64,000 nucleotides of DNA from Kiloniellales bacterium (GTDB lineage: Bacteria > Pseudomonadota > Alphaproteobacteria > Kiloniellales > JAKSDN01). The stretch's first letter is position 1. Each line of letters opens with the position of its first letter. The stretch lies in assembly GCA_028280455.1 (NCBI GenBank), contig JANQLT010000057.1:154166-218165 (forward strand), read 5' to 3'. The position numbers were made by a program, and so were the translations under genes. The notes below the pieces were generated by a model, which worked only from the letters and a program-made list of their open reading frames with translations, was not told the DNA's origin and did no database searches. Below are positions 8,568 to 17,162 of the stretch, in pieces.

Positions 8568-9654
8568 CGCCTCGGCACGATCGACTGAGATCAGGACAAC
8601 TGCGCAGTCACAAACTGCGGAGCACGCGCGAAAACCGCCCGACACGCCGCTGCTTCTCGAGGTTTCCGACCTGCACGTGAGCTTTGGCGGCGGCGCCCAA
8701 GCTCCCGCAGTGCGGGGCGTCGATCTCGCGATGCGGCACGGCGAGATCGTCGCACTTGTCGGCGAGTCGGGATCGGGGAAGTCGACAATCGGCACGACAC
8801 TGATGCGCTTGTTCCCGCCGGAAACGAAAGTGCGGATAACCGGCCGTGCCCTGTTCCACGGACCGGACCTGCCAACCTGCGACCTCCTAGAGCTGCGGGA
8901 GCGCGACATGCGCAGGATCAGAGGCAACTCTATCGCCATGATCTTCCAGGAGCCGCTATCTTCCCTGAACCCGATCTTCACGGTCGGCAGCCAGATTGTC
9001 GAGGCGCTCCGCTCCCACCAATCGATGTCCCGCAAGCAGGCACTGGCGGAAGCGAAGGAGCTCTTGTCTCTGCTTGGCTTCCCGAATCCCGGAAAGGCGC
9101 TAGCGAGCTATCCGCATCAGATCTCCGGCGGCATGCGTCAACGCGTCATGATCGCAATGGCGCTTTCCTGCGATCCTTCGCTGCTGATCGCCGATGAGCC
9201 TACGACGGCGCTGGATGTCACGATTCAGGCGCAGATCATGGAGCTTCTGTTGCGCCTCCAGAGGCGCACGGGGATGGCAATCCTCTTCATTACGCACGAC
9301 CTCAACCTGGTTGCACAAATCGCAGATCGGGTCGTCGTCGTCTACGCCGGGCAGGTGGTCGAAGTGGCCCGGACGGAGGAGATCTTCGCACGGCCGCTGA
9401 TGCCATACACACGGGCCTTGATGCAGGCCGTACCGGATCTCGGTTGCTCGTCGCTCCCCGACTACCGTCTTGAACCCATCCCCGGCCAAGCGCCTGAGCC
9501 GGTTGCACTGCCGGCGGGCTGCGCGTTCCACCCGCGTTGCTCCCACAGCGTTCCGTCTATCTGCGCGGACCGTCCGCCCGATCTCGAATCCCTGCCGCAC
9601 CATCAGGTCCGCTGTGCTCGATGGCGGGACTTGCAACCGGGTAGGGCAAAATGA
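8557..9654 (+). CDS. Peptide/nickel-type ABC transporter ATP-binding protein (DppD family)
   Basis: This ATPase subunit has Walker A GESGSGKST, the Q-loop in MIFQEPLSSLNPIF, the signature ISGGMRQR, Walker B in LLIADEPTTALD and the switch histidine in LFITHDLNL. The C-terminal oligopeptide-transporter extension with clustered cysteines (AGCAFHPRCSHSV) is present, as in DppD/OppD. The likely start is a TTG at 8557 overlapping the permease gene by 11 bases. About 40 residues lie before the ATPase fold. Confidence 0.93.
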   Translation: MNDSASARSTEIRTTAQSQTAEHARKPPDTPLLLEVSDLHVSFGGGAQAPAVRGVDLAMRHGEIVALVGESGSGKSTIGTTLMRLFPPETKVRITGRALFHGPDLPTCDLLELRERDMRRIRGNSIAMIFQEPLSSLNPIFTVGSQIVEALRSHQSMSRKQALAEAKELLSLLGFPNPGKALASYPHQISGGMRQRVMIAMALSCDPSLLIADEPTTALDVTIQAQIMELLLRLQRRTGMAILFITHDLNLVAQIADRVVVVYAGQVVEVARTEEIFARPLMPYTRALMQAVPDLGCSSLPDYRLEPIPGQAPEPVALPAGCAFHPRCSHSVPSICADRPPDLESLPHHQVRCARWRDLQPGRAK

Positions 9655-10649
9655 CTTCAGCCACTGACCGGACATCACCCGCGCCTCTGCTCAAGGTCGA
9701 CAGCCTACGCAAGTGGTTCGACATCCGACGAGGCATCATTCCGCGGCCCGTTGCTCATGTGCGTGCAGTCGAGGATGTGTCCTTCCACTTGATGCCACGC
9801 GAAGTTCTTGGAATCGCAGGCGAGTCCGGCTCGGGAAAAACCACGGTCGGACGCTGTGTCCTGCGCTTGATTGAGCCGACGGATGGCAAGGTCGTCTTCA
9901 ATGGGCGAGACGTCATGGGCATGTCATCCGGCGAACTGCGGCGCTTCCGGCGCGAGGCGCAGATCGTCTTTCAGGATCCCTACGGAGCGCTAAATCCCGG
10001 CAAGTCGGTCGAGCGCATTCTGGCCGAGCCTTTTCGTGTTCAGCGGGTTGACCTGTCGAAAACCGAGCGGCGGGAGCGTATCGCCGAGTTGCTCCGCACT
10101 GTCGCGCTGTCGCCCGATTACATGCGACGGAGGCCGCACGAGCTGTCGGGCGGGCAGCGGCAGCGTATCGTGATCGCCAGAGCGATCGCCATGCAGCCCG
10201 AGATGATCGTGGCAGACGAGCCGGTGTCCGCGCTGGACGTTTCGATCCAAGCTCAGATCATCGCCTTGCTCCAGGAACTCAAGGAAAGGCTAGCCCTCTC
10301 CCTGCTCTTTATCTCGCACGATCTCGCGGTCATGGAGTATCTCTCCGACCGCATCGCCGTTGTCTATCTTGGACGAGTGATGGAAGTCGGCCCGGCCGCC
10401 GAGATCTGCAGCCGCCCTCACCATCCCTATACGCGAGCGCTGCTGTCTGCCGTGCCGACCCGTGCCGGCGCGAATGGCGGCAAGAGGATCATTCTGTCTG
10501 GCGAGCTTCCGGATCCGATGAGTCCGCCATCAGGTTGCGTGTTCCGGACCCGATGCCCCTTTGCCATAAAAGCCTGTGCCGATGCCGCACCCCCGCTACG
10601 CAGGAGAGGCGAAGACCATCTGTCCGCATGCATTCGTGATGACATCTGA
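9651..10649 (+). CDS. Peptide/nickel-type ABC transporter ATP-binding protein (DppF family)
   Basis: This is the second ATPase. Walker A is GESGSGKTT, the Q-loop is IVFQDPYGALNP, the signature is LSGGQRQR, Walker B is MIVADEPVSALD and the switch histidine is in LFISHDLAV. The C-terminal cysteine-bearing extension reads SGCVFRTRCPFA. Its ATG overlaps the preceding stop as ATGA, so the two ATPases are translationally coupled. With both permeases and the binding protein, this gives a full importer of the Opp/Dpp/Nik class. Confidence 0.93.
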   Translation: MTSATDRTSPAPLLKVDSLRKWFDIRRGIIPRPVAHVRAVEDVSFHLMPREVLGIAGESGSGKTTVGRCVLRLIEPTDGKVVFNGRDVMGMSSGELRRFRREAQIVFQDPYGALNPGKSVERILAEPFRVQRVDLSKTERRERIAELLRTVALSPDYMRRRPHELSGGQRQRIVIARAIAMQPEMIVADEPVSALDVSIQAQIIALLQELKERLALSLLFISHDLAVMEYLSDRIAVVYLGRVMEVGPAAEICSRPHHPYTRALLSAVPTRAGANGGKRIILSGELPDPMSPPSGCVFRTRCPFAIKACADAAPPLRRRGEDHLSACIRDDI

Positions 10650-10714
10650 CTGTCGCCGCTAGCGGACGGAGCTACCTCTTGAAAAAGGTGTGGTTGCAGT
10701 AACACCGGTGTGTT

Positions 10715-10726
10715 ATGGTATACCAT
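10715..10726. promoter_or_regulatory. GntR-type operator, copy B
   Basis: ATGGTATACCAT is identical to copy A and lies about 100 bases before the binding-protein start at 10829. The binding-protein gene therefore probably has its own promoter under the same regulator, which would allow it to be made in excess over the membrane parts. Confidence 0.72.
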
Positions 10727-10828
10727 CTGACAGTACACCAATGCCAGCTGTCGATGCCAAGATGGGATGCGGCGCCCTGATTTGCTTGTGCAGCCCAGGG
10801 AATGGCCATTGCATGGGAGGTGAAGCAA

Positions 10829-12364
10829 ATGATGAAGCAACTTGGCCGAATCGCCTGCGGCGTTCTTGCCGGGCTAGCGCTGACAGCCCTCACCCTCGGT
10901 GTCACACAAGCGGCCACGCAACCGCGGACCGGGGGTACCCTGAACGTCGGCTTCGTCGAAGATGCCAAGACGCTCGACCCCACGTTCTCGGTGCAGTGGT
11001 CAGAGCGCCAGGTGCTCTACCTCGTATACAATACGCTATTGCGGATGCAGCCCGATTTCTCTTTGACGCCGGAGCTGGCGGAGAGCTGGGAAATCCAGGA
11101 GGGTGGCAAGCGCGTCGTCTTTAAGCTGCGTGAGGGGGTCAGGTTCCACGACGGAACGGACTTTGACGCGGAGGCCGTCAAGTTCAATCTCGATCGGCGG
11201 ATGGACGAGGCGGTGGGATCCCCGCAGCGCAAGCAGCTTGCCGGCGTGATCTCCAAGGTGGAAGTCGTCGACAGCCACACCGTCGCCGTGACCACGGAAG
11301 CCCCCTTCGCGCCACTTCTCAGCTATCTTGCCGAACGGCCCGGTTTCATGATTTCACCAGCGGCGGCTGAGAAGCACGGCGAAGATTTCGGCAGCAATCC
11401 CGTCGGCACGGGACCGTTTGTCTTCAAGGAATGGACGCGTGGCAGCCGGATCGTCGTGGAGCAGAATCCGGATTACTGGGAGGAAGATCTTCCCTATCTG
11501 GACGGCGTCGTCTTCTCTGACATGGGCGGCTCGGTGGTCGGCATGCAGCGGCTAATGACCGGTGAGCTCGACTACATTGATAGCCTGACGCCACAAGACC
11601 TGCAGCTCTTGGAGGGCGCCGATGACATCGAGCTGGCACAAATCATCGTCGGGCGCTGGTACTCGTATCAATGGCAATGGGACAAGCCGCCGTTCGACAA
11701 CGCCAAGCTGCGCAAAGCCATCGCACACGCGATCGATCGCGACCGCCTGAACGAGGTAACGATGCGCGGCCAAGCACGACTCTCGAACGGCCCGACGCCA
11801 AAGGGGCTATGGTGGCATGCAGATGGTCTGCTCGGCTACGACCACGATCCCGAAATGGCCCGCAAGCTGATCTCCGAGGCCGGCGCGGAAGGTATGGAGA
11901 TCGGCTTGGCGACGCCGGAGAACCAAGTGCTCAGGCAGCTCAACCAGCTCGTCCAGGAGCAGCTCAACGAGGTTGGCCTGAAGGTCGAGCTCGAGCCCGT
12001 CGCCCAGAGCGAATGGTACTCCCGGGTGGTGGAGCGGGCGATCAACTTCACGCCGATGCGCTGGACACAGCGGCCAGACCCCGATGGCCTGCTTAGTATC
12101 CTCTTTCACAGCGGCGGTTTCGCCAATTCCACTGGATACAGCAACCCGGAAGTAGACCGGCTGCTCGAAGAGGCTCGCATGACCTTCGACCAGCGGCAGC
12201 GCAAGGAGCTCTACGACCAGGCACACCGTCTGATCCTCCAAGATCTACCCTACGTGCCGATATACTTCGCGGCGGAGTTTGCGGCCATGCGCGATCGGGT
12301 GATGGGCTTCCAGTGGACCCCGGATCAGGTGCCGCGCTTCTACAATGTGTGGTTGGCGCAATAG
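10829..12364 (+). CDS. Extracellular solute-binding protein, family 5 (DppA/OppA-like)
   Basis: This is the periplasmic receptor of the importer encoded just upstream. The start MMKQLGRI has GGGAGGTG upstream; the upstream ATG at 10802 would disturb the signal peptide. The signal runs to about GVTQAA. Family-5 segments are RTGGTLNVGF, NTLLRMQPDFSLTPELAESW, FKLREGVRFHDGTDFDAEAVKFN, VGTGPFVFKEW and LRKAIAHAIDRD. The length of 511 residues is normal. The family carries peptides, nickel chelates, opines, glutathione or sugars, so the cargo is open; the context argues for the substrate of the adjacent monooxygenase pathway. Confidence 0.92.
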   Translation: MMKQLGRIACGVLAGLALTALTLGVTQAATQPRTGGTLNVGFVEDAKTLDPTFSVQWSERQVLYLVYNTLLRMQPDFSLTPELAESWEIQEGGKRVVFKLREGVRFHDGTDFDAEAVKFNLDRRMDEAVGSPQRKQLAGVISKVEVVDSHTVAVTTEAPFAPLLSYLAERPGFMISPAAAEKHGEDFGSNPVGTGPFVFKEWTRGSRIVVEQNPDYWEEDLPYLDGVVFSDMGGSVVGMQRLMTGELDYIDSLTPQDLQLLEGADDIELAQIIVGRWYSYQWQWDKPPFDNAKLRKAIAHAIDRDRLNEVTMRGQARLSNGPTPKGLWWHADGLLGYDHDPEMARKLISEAGAEGMEIGLATPENQVLRQLNQLVQEQLNEVGLKVELEPVAQSEWYSRVVERAINFTPMRWTQRPDPDGLLSILFHSGGFANSTGYSNPEVDRLLEEARMTFDQRQRKELYDQAHRLILQDLPYVPIYFAAEFAAMRDRVMGFQWTPDQVPRFYNVWLAQ

Positions 12365-12400
12365 GCTACGGAGAGCCGTCGTCGCTTGCGAGCTGCGGAT

Positions 12401-12434
12401 GAGAGTCCCGAGAGTGGAAGCTCTCGGGACTCTC
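12401..12434. terminator. Strong hairpin between convergent genes
   Basis: GAGAGTCCCGAGAG pairs perfectly with CTCTCGGGACTCTC, 14 base pairs around a six-base loop. It lies between the binding-protein stop and the stop of the leftward hydrolase. No T-run follows in either direction, so it may be a bidirectional terminator of weak intrinsic type or an RNA end-protecting stem. Confidence 0.6.
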
Positions 12435-12464
12435 CGTTTGCGAACTGCCCGACATGCGCTGAGA

Positions 12465-13403
12465 TCACAGGCAAAGCCAGCCCTCCAACAAGCGGTTGAA
12501 GCCGTCGGGCTCGTCATGCATCACCCAATGGCCCGCCCGCGGGAAGACATGAAGCTCGCTTGTCGGCATGCGATCGGCAAGCGCTAGCCCGCGCTCGACC
12601 GGCACGGTCGGGTCGTCGCCGCCCCAGACCAGAAGTGCCGGGACGACGATCTTTTCAAGGTGCGGAAACAGCTCGCGCTCCTGCAATTCGACATAGTCGC
12701 TGTAGTCGCCTGCCGTGCGCGCTCGCCTCAAGAACATCTCCAGGTTTCCGCTCTGTTGCGCCTCACGGTAGTTCCCACGCAGCAACGTCTCGAAGGCGAG
12801 GTCAGAATCGTTTGCCAGCCGGGGCTCGGTAGCAATGAGTGCCTCCTCACTCCGCGCACGCACGCCGTAGTCGTATGTCCGACGCGATGCCGCCTGCCAA
12901 TCAAGGTCTCGCCCATCGCCCAAACAAGGTGCCGTGCCACCGCTCGCAACGATCACAAGCGAGCGAACCTGGGCGGGACGGTGTATTGCCAGCCAAGCGG
13001 CCATGAATCCGCCCTCCGAATGGCCAACGACGCAGACATCCCGAAGTCCCAGGTGATCGATCAGCGCAGCCGCGTGTTGCGCTCTCCGAAGGCGGTCCGG
13101 CAGTTCCAGCGGCGACGGCATTGCGCTGCGGCCGAAGCCGGGTTGATCGTAGGTAAGAGCCTCTGCGTACCGTGCCGCCTCGGGAAGCGTGCGAAACCAC
13201 GTCAAGCGTGCATCTACTGCGACGCTACATCCATGAAGCAGCAGTAGGGGCCGCCCCGTCCCGGCTCTTGTGACGACGGTTCGGACGCCGCCAATCTCCA
13301 GATGCGCCGCCGGCCAGCTTTGGCATTCGGCCAGTTCAGGCGCGGCCCCCGCTTCCAATCGATGCTTCCTCGGTGGGCCTGATCCGCTCCCCTGGCGTTT
13401 CAT
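12465..13403 (-). CDS. Alpha/beta-fold hydrolase
   Basis: This is a soluble hydrolase of about 312 residues. The oxyanion-hole stretch is LLLLHGCS, the nucleophile elbow is GHSEGG (Ser 129), the acid is in VWGGDDPTVPVE and the histidine is in RAGHWVMHDEP near the C-terminus. It belongs with ester, epoxide or C-C-bond hydrolases of the meta-cleavage type. The first 30 residues have no fold match and may not be translated. It is the last gene of the GntR / aldo-keto reductase / hydrolase unit, starting eight bases after the reductase stop. A lactone or ester step in the island's pathway is an inference. Confidence 0.85.
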   Translation of the reverse strand: MKRQGSGSGPPRKHRLEAGAAPELAECQSWPAAHLEIGGVRTVVTRAGTGRPLLLLHGCSVAVDARLTWFRTLPEAARYAEALTYDQPGFGRSAMPSPLELPDRLRRAQHAAALIDHLGLRDVCVVGHSEGGFMAAWLAIHRPAQVRSLVIVASGGTAPCLGDGRDLDWQAASRRTYDYGVRARSEEALIATEPRLANDSDLAFETLLRGNYREAQQSGNLEMFLRRARTAGDYSDYVELQERELFPHLEKIVVPALLVWGGDDPTVPVERGLALADRMPTSELHVFPRAGHWVMHDEPDGFNRLLEGWLCL

Positions 13404-13411
13404 GCCAGGCT

Positions 13412-14392
13412 TCAGTGGCCCGGCGCATCGAGGGGCCGCGGGCTGTAGGCCGCAGCAATTGACGCCACCGCAGCCTCGTCCAGAGACAAGCCAATCGCCT
13501 GAACGGCCTCGTCGACGTGACGCACCTCGGTCGCGCCGAATATCGGCGCCGTGACGCCCGGGCGCTGGGCTGTCCAGGCAAGGGACACCTGGGCCGGTGA
13601 AACGCCACGGTCCTCGGCCACCTTGGCGATGGCCTCATAGACCTCATAATCGGCTTCGCGTCCGTAGTGCTTGCGGGTGTAGTCATCCGTCCGGGTGCGA
13701 TCACTGGCATGCTGCGCTAGCCGACGGTCGGCCGCCAGGAACCCGCGTGCGATCGGGCTGAAAGGCACAAGGCCTATGCCCTCCGCCCGGCAGAAAGGCA
13801 TCATCTCGCGCTCCGCCTCGCGATGGGCTGGGTTGTACTCGCACTGCATCGAAACGAAGCGAGCATAGCGGCCTTGCCGAGAGATGCTGTCCAATCTGCA
13901 AAAGGTCCACGCGGGCATGGTCGTTGCTCCCGGATAGAGCACCTTACCGGCACGCACGAGGCTGTCGAAGGCCTCGACCAGTTCCTCGAGATTCGTATGA
14001 GGATTCCAGATATGCGTCTGGTAGAGGTCGATGTAGTCGGTCCCCAGGCGACGCAACGAAGCTTCGACCGCTTCGATGATATGCTTGCGCGAATAGCCGC
14101 GGCCGTTCGGGTGACTGTGCATCGGATTGCCGACCTTGGTGGCAATGACCACCGAGTGCCGCGGTACGTCGTTCAACAGGGTGGCTTTCAAGACCTCCTC
14201 GCTGCGCCCCGCCGAGTAGAAGTCGCAGGTGTCGAAGAAGTTGATCCCGTGGTCCAATGCGGAGCGGACGATCGACCGGCTCGCGGCCTCGTCCAGAACC
14301 CACTCCCGCCAGGCCCTATCGCCGAAGCCCATGGCGCCGAGGCCAAGGCGGGAAATCGTCAGGTTGCTGTAGCCAAGCCGCACGTACTCCAT
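13412..14392 (-). CDS. Aldo/keto reductase
   Basis: This is an NADPH-dependent TIM-barrel oxidoreductase of 326 residues. It begins MEYVRLGYSNLTISRLGLGAM. The catalytic set is visible: aspartate in NFFDTCDFYSAGRSE, tyrosine in the same stretch, lysine in VVIATKVG and histidine in YQTHIWNP. The C-terminal cofactor segment reads APIFGATEVRHVDE. It starts six bases after the GntR stop and is in the same leftward unit. It could interconvert an aldehyde or ketone of the island's pathway. Confidence 0.9.
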   Translation of the reverse strand: MEYVRLGYSNLTISRLGLGAMGFGDRAWREWVLDEAASRSIVRSALDHGINFFDTCDFYSAGRSEEVLKATLLNDVPRHSVVIATKVGNPMHSHPNGRGYSRKHIIEAVEASLRRLGTDYIDLYQTHIWNPHTNLEELVEAFDSLVRAGKVLYPGATTMPAWTFCRLDSISRQGRYARFVSMQCEYNPAHREAEREMMPFCRAEGIGLVPFSPIARGFLAADRRLAQHASDRTRTDDYTRKHYGREADYEVYEAIAKVAEDRGVSPAQVSLAWTAQRPGVTAPIFGATEVRHVDEAVQAIGLSLDEAAVASIAAAYSPRPLDAPGH

Positions 14393-14397
14393 CGCCT

Positions 14398-15129
14398 TTA
14401 GGCGCCCCTCCCCTGGGCTCGTCGTTCGCCGGCTCCCTCATCGACCTCGATTTCCTTCAGCAGCCGCAACGCGAAACTCGCCGAGCGCGCGACATAGGCC
14501 TTCAGCAGGCGTTCGGCCGTATCGGCGTCACGGGCTGCAATCGCTTCGAACACTGCCGTCAAGGCTGCAATCGTGCCTTCGCGCTGCTCTCTGCTGGCAG
14601 CCCTTGCCGTGATGACGCGGAGATAGGTCATGCGGGCCCGCAGCCGGCCGAGCACCTGGCTAGCCAGCTCGTTGTCCGCGCCGGCAAGGATCACGTTGGT
14701 CAGCTCGACCAGCGTGTTTGAGTAGGCGACGACGTTCGGCTTGAAGGCGGCAGTCGCGACACGCTGCAAAGCCTTCTCCAGTGACTTGACTTGGGAGTCG
14801 CTCGCCCGCTCGACGAAACTGCGCACCATCGATGCTTCCAGAGCGGCCCGAACCTCGTAGATTTGGCGAGCTTCGTCGACCGTCAGCCGCGCCACGAACA
14901 TGCCGCGGTTCGGCACCCGTTGGACCAGCCCTTCTGCCTCGAGGTGCCGCAGGGCTTCGCGCACGCAGGTTCGGCTGACGCCGGTCTCGTCGCACAAGCG
15001 CCTTTCCACCAGCTTCTCTCCTGGTGCGAAGTGGAGCGACAGTATCGCGTTCCGAAGGGCTTCGGTGGTGCGCTCGCGAAGGCTGCTTGTCTCAGGGGCT
15101 ACCCGAAGAATTCGTGCTGATTGCTTCAT
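14398..15129 (-). CDS. GntR-family transcriptional regulator, FCD type (probable regulator of the island)
   Basis: The N-terminal winged helix covers LRERTTEALRNAIL, the recognition helix VSRTCVREALRHLEAEGLV and the wing NRGMFVARLT. The FCD ligand domain follows. The histidines that usually bind metal in FCD domains are not seen (AYSNTLVELTN and EGTIAALTAVFEAI stand in their places), so ligand sensing may be metal-free. The ATG at 15129 has GGGAGAG upstream; the longer frame to 15207 is unlikely. It is 243 residues long and heads a unit with the reductase and hydrolase. An operator-like palindrome is present upstream, which fits autoregulation, probably as a repressor relieved by a pathway compound. 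Confidence 0.92.
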   Translation of the reverse strand: MKQSARILRVAPETSSLRERTTEALRNAILSLHFAPGEKLVERRLCDETGVSRTCVREALRHLEAEGLVQRVPNRGMFVARLTVDEARQIYEVRAALEASMVRSFVERASDSQVKSLEKALQRVATAAFKPNVVAYSNTLVELTNVILAGADNELASQVLGRLRARMTYLRVITARAASREQREGTIAALTAVFEAIAARDADTAERLLKAYVARSASFALRLLKEIEVDEGAGERRAQGRGA

Positions 15130-15239
15130 GCGACTCTCCCTCGGCGCAGCGCAGGGATGCGCCCCGTACACCTCCAAAAGCTCGCCGTTGACAATGCACT
15201 GGGACAACGCCGCGACCGGCGGTCTTGCTGCAAGTTATT

Positions 15240-15249
15240 TGGTATGCCA
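15240..15249. promoter_or_regulatory. GntR-type operator, copy C (one-base variant)
   Basis: TGGTATGCCA differs from TGGTATACCA by one base and sits in an AT-rich patch between the divergent GntR gene (start 15129) and the hydrolase gene (start 15286). The flanking bases CATATTA resemble those at copy A. Confidence 0.65.
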
Positions 15250-15285
15250 TATTATTGTAAGACAATCAATAGCCTCTCCTCCTGC

Positions 15286-16074
15286 ATGGACAATCCAACG
15301 GCACCTCCCCTCAACTACCGCGTCGACGGCGCAGGTGAGCCGGTGATCCTCATTCATGGCGTCGGCGCCAACCTGCAGTCCTGGGACAACGTGCAAGCGG
15401 CTCTATCGCGGCGCTACAAGGTTCTCCGAGTAGACTTGCGCGGCCACGGCGCGTCGTCGCCGATCAGAGAGCGCTACTCGCTCGAGCGCTTTTGCGCGGA
15501 CGTTCTCGAGGTCATGGATCGCGAAGCCATCGAGCGGGCCCATGTGGTCGGCTTTTCGCTGGGCGGCATGATCGCACAGTGCCTTGCCTTGAACTGGCCC
15601 GAGCGTGTCGAGCGCCAGGCCTTCTTGGCGACGGTCGCAGGCCGGACGGAGCAAGAGAAACACAAGGTCGTTTCGCGTCTAGAGCTCTTGCGCGACAGCG
15701 GGATCGTAGCGGTGACCGAGGCTGCGCGCGAGCGCTGGTTCACGGAGCAGTTCGCGCGGCAGCACCCGGAGCGGATCGAGGCGCGCATTCGTGAGATGGT
15801 GGCCAACGATCTGGAGTCCTATATCGAAGCCTATCGGGTTTTCGGCGAAAGCGAATTGGCCGACCGCCTTCACGAGATCAGACACCCAACTCTGGTCCTG
15901 ACCGGCGAACGTGATATCGGCTCGAACACGCGCATGGCCCGGCTCATGCACGAGACCATCCCGAATTCCCGCCTCGTCATTCTGCCTGAACTCAAACACA
16001 GCCTGCTTGTCGAAGCATCCCACATTGTCGCCGACCATCTCCTTGCCTTCCTGGCCGACGATGATTGCTCTTGA
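15286..16074 (+). CDS. Alpha/beta-fold hydrolase (enol-lactonase-like)
   Basis: This is a 263-residue hydrolase. Oxyanion region VILIHGVGANLQSW, DLRGHGAS, nucleophile elbow GFSLGG (Ser 91), acid in LVLTGERDIGSN and histidine in ELKHSLLVEA. The overall pattern resembles the 3-oxoadipate enol-lactonase group, but that group also holds esterases and C-C hydrolases. The start MDNPTAPPLNYRVDG at 15286 keeps the normal N-terminus of the family; the frame extends upstream through the operator without purpose. No clear ribosome site is seen. It is divergent from the GntR gene and shares operator copy C. Confidence 0.85.
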   Translation: MDNPTAPPLNYRVDGAGEPVILIHGVGANLQSWDNVQAALSRRYKVLRVDLRGHGASSPIRERYSLERFCADVLEVMDREAIERAHVVGFSLGGMIAQCLALNWPERVERQAFLATVAGRTEQEKHKVVSRLELLRDSGIVAVTEAARERWFTEQFARQHPERIEARIREMVANDLESYIEAYRVFGESELADRLHEIRHPTLVLTGERDIGSNTRMARLMHETIPNSRLVILPELKHSLLVEASHIVADHLLAFLADDDCS

Positions 16075-16290
16075 CCTCAACGTCGAGACTGTTCCCAGCC
16101 GACGCGCCAAGGGTGGAAGCCAAGCACGCCGCTCAGGAACCTCAAGCAGAGCACGCGGACGATCGTCGACGCGAAAAGGATAGTTGGGAGCCGAGAAGAC
16201 ATTGAGGTCAAAGGCCCGCCAACCTCATCCAACGCCGCGTCCAACCTGAGGCACCCGCTGCCGCGCTCGGCGATAGAGAAAGACCGGCGC

Positions 16291-16941
16291 TCAGTCCCGC
16301 GGCCAACCATCGATCATCAGCTGGGCGACCCGCTTAGCCTGCTGCGCGGCGTTCTTGTTGCCCTCGCAGGCCGACACGATGGATCCCTTCATCAACATGT
16401 GCCAAGCCTGAGCGAAGTTGTCCGGCCCCTCAAATCCTGCCGCGACTGCGAGCGTGCGAACAATCTCGCGGACCTTCGCCAAGTGATCTGTCGCAGCCTG
16501 ATGGACTTGGCCATCTATCTCGGATTCGAGAAGAACGTTTATGAACGAGCAGCCCTCGAAATCAGATTTGCGGAACCAGCCATCAAAGAGATCGAAGATC
16601 GATAACAAGGCGTCCGCGGGCTCCTGGTGCTTCAGGACCTCCGCTTCAACGAAGCCTCTTGTCCACAAGCTTTCGCGCCGATCAAGGAATGCGACCGCAA
16701 GGTTCGCCTTGGAGCCGTAATGGTTGTAGAGGCTTTGCTTGGAGCAACCCGACTGTACCGCGATCGTGTCGACGCCTGCTTGATTGACACCGATAGACGC
16801 AAACAGCTCATAGGCCGCGTCGAGGATTCGCTCTCGCGGATCCTCAACCAGCGCTGCCCTGCCTGAACGATCGCTCCTTGGCGCCAACTCGCGCTTCTCC
16901 CCTGCTCGTCCTGCGGCGTGGAAAGATCTTATCCTTGCCAA
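16291..16941 (-). CDS. TetR-family transcriptional regulator
   Basis: This is a DNA-binding repressor of up to 216 residues. The helix-turn-helix reads RERILDAAYELFASIGV followed by GVDTIAVQSGCSKQSLYNHY. The C-terminal ligand domain has DLFDGWFRKSDFEGCSFINV and ends MIDGWPRD. The first 30 residues are low in pattern and a later start is possible. It is divergent from the corrinoid methyltransferase operon, and paired repeats lie in the shared control region, so it probably represses that operon and itself. Confidence 0.88.
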   Translation of the reverse strand: MARIRSFHAAGRAGEKRELAPRSDRSGRAALVEDPRERILDAAYELFASIGVNQAGVDTIAVQSGCSKQSLYNHYGSKANLAVAFLDRRESLWTRGFVEAEVLKHQEPADALLSIFDLFDGWFRKSDFEGCSFINVLLESEIDGQVHQAATDHLAKVREIVRTLAVAAGFEGPDNFAQAWHMLMKGSIVSACEGNKNAAQQAKRVAQLMIDGWPRD

Positions 16942-17044
16942 TCACTTAGTATCCACCGGCCAATCTACAAGAGTGCAGATCTGCCGTCCGCTCGGAATTC
17001 CCCCAGCCCCAGCAGCATACACCAAGCGACAAGCACATCGAGCG

Positions 17045-17084
17045 TGGACAGACCTGTCCAACTCCATTAGACTGACCTGTCCAA
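17045..17084. promoter_or_regulatory. Tandem operator-like repeats upstream of the cmu-type operon
   Basis: Site 1 is the inverted repeat TGGACA-gacc-TGTCCA at 17045-17060. Site 2, TTAGACTGACCTGTCCAA at 17067-17084, repeats its right part. GACCTGTCCAA occurs at 17051 and again at 17073, 22 bases apart, so the sites face the same side of the helix. They lie between the TetR gene (start 16941) and the methyltransferase start at 17163, a common arrangement for TetR operators. Confidence 0.6.
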
Positions 17085-17162
17085 TCAAAGGCTCGCAGGC
17101 CGTCTCGCTCGGCTCTTGCGGCCAAACAAAGACACGTGAAGCGAATCACGGGGGGCGCCTGC

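Noticed and set aside
16942..17162. A cobalamin riboswitch before the corrinoid methyltransferase operon
   Set aside because: The gap is only about 220 bases, and no B12-box-like stretch was seen; it contains the operator-like repeats instead.
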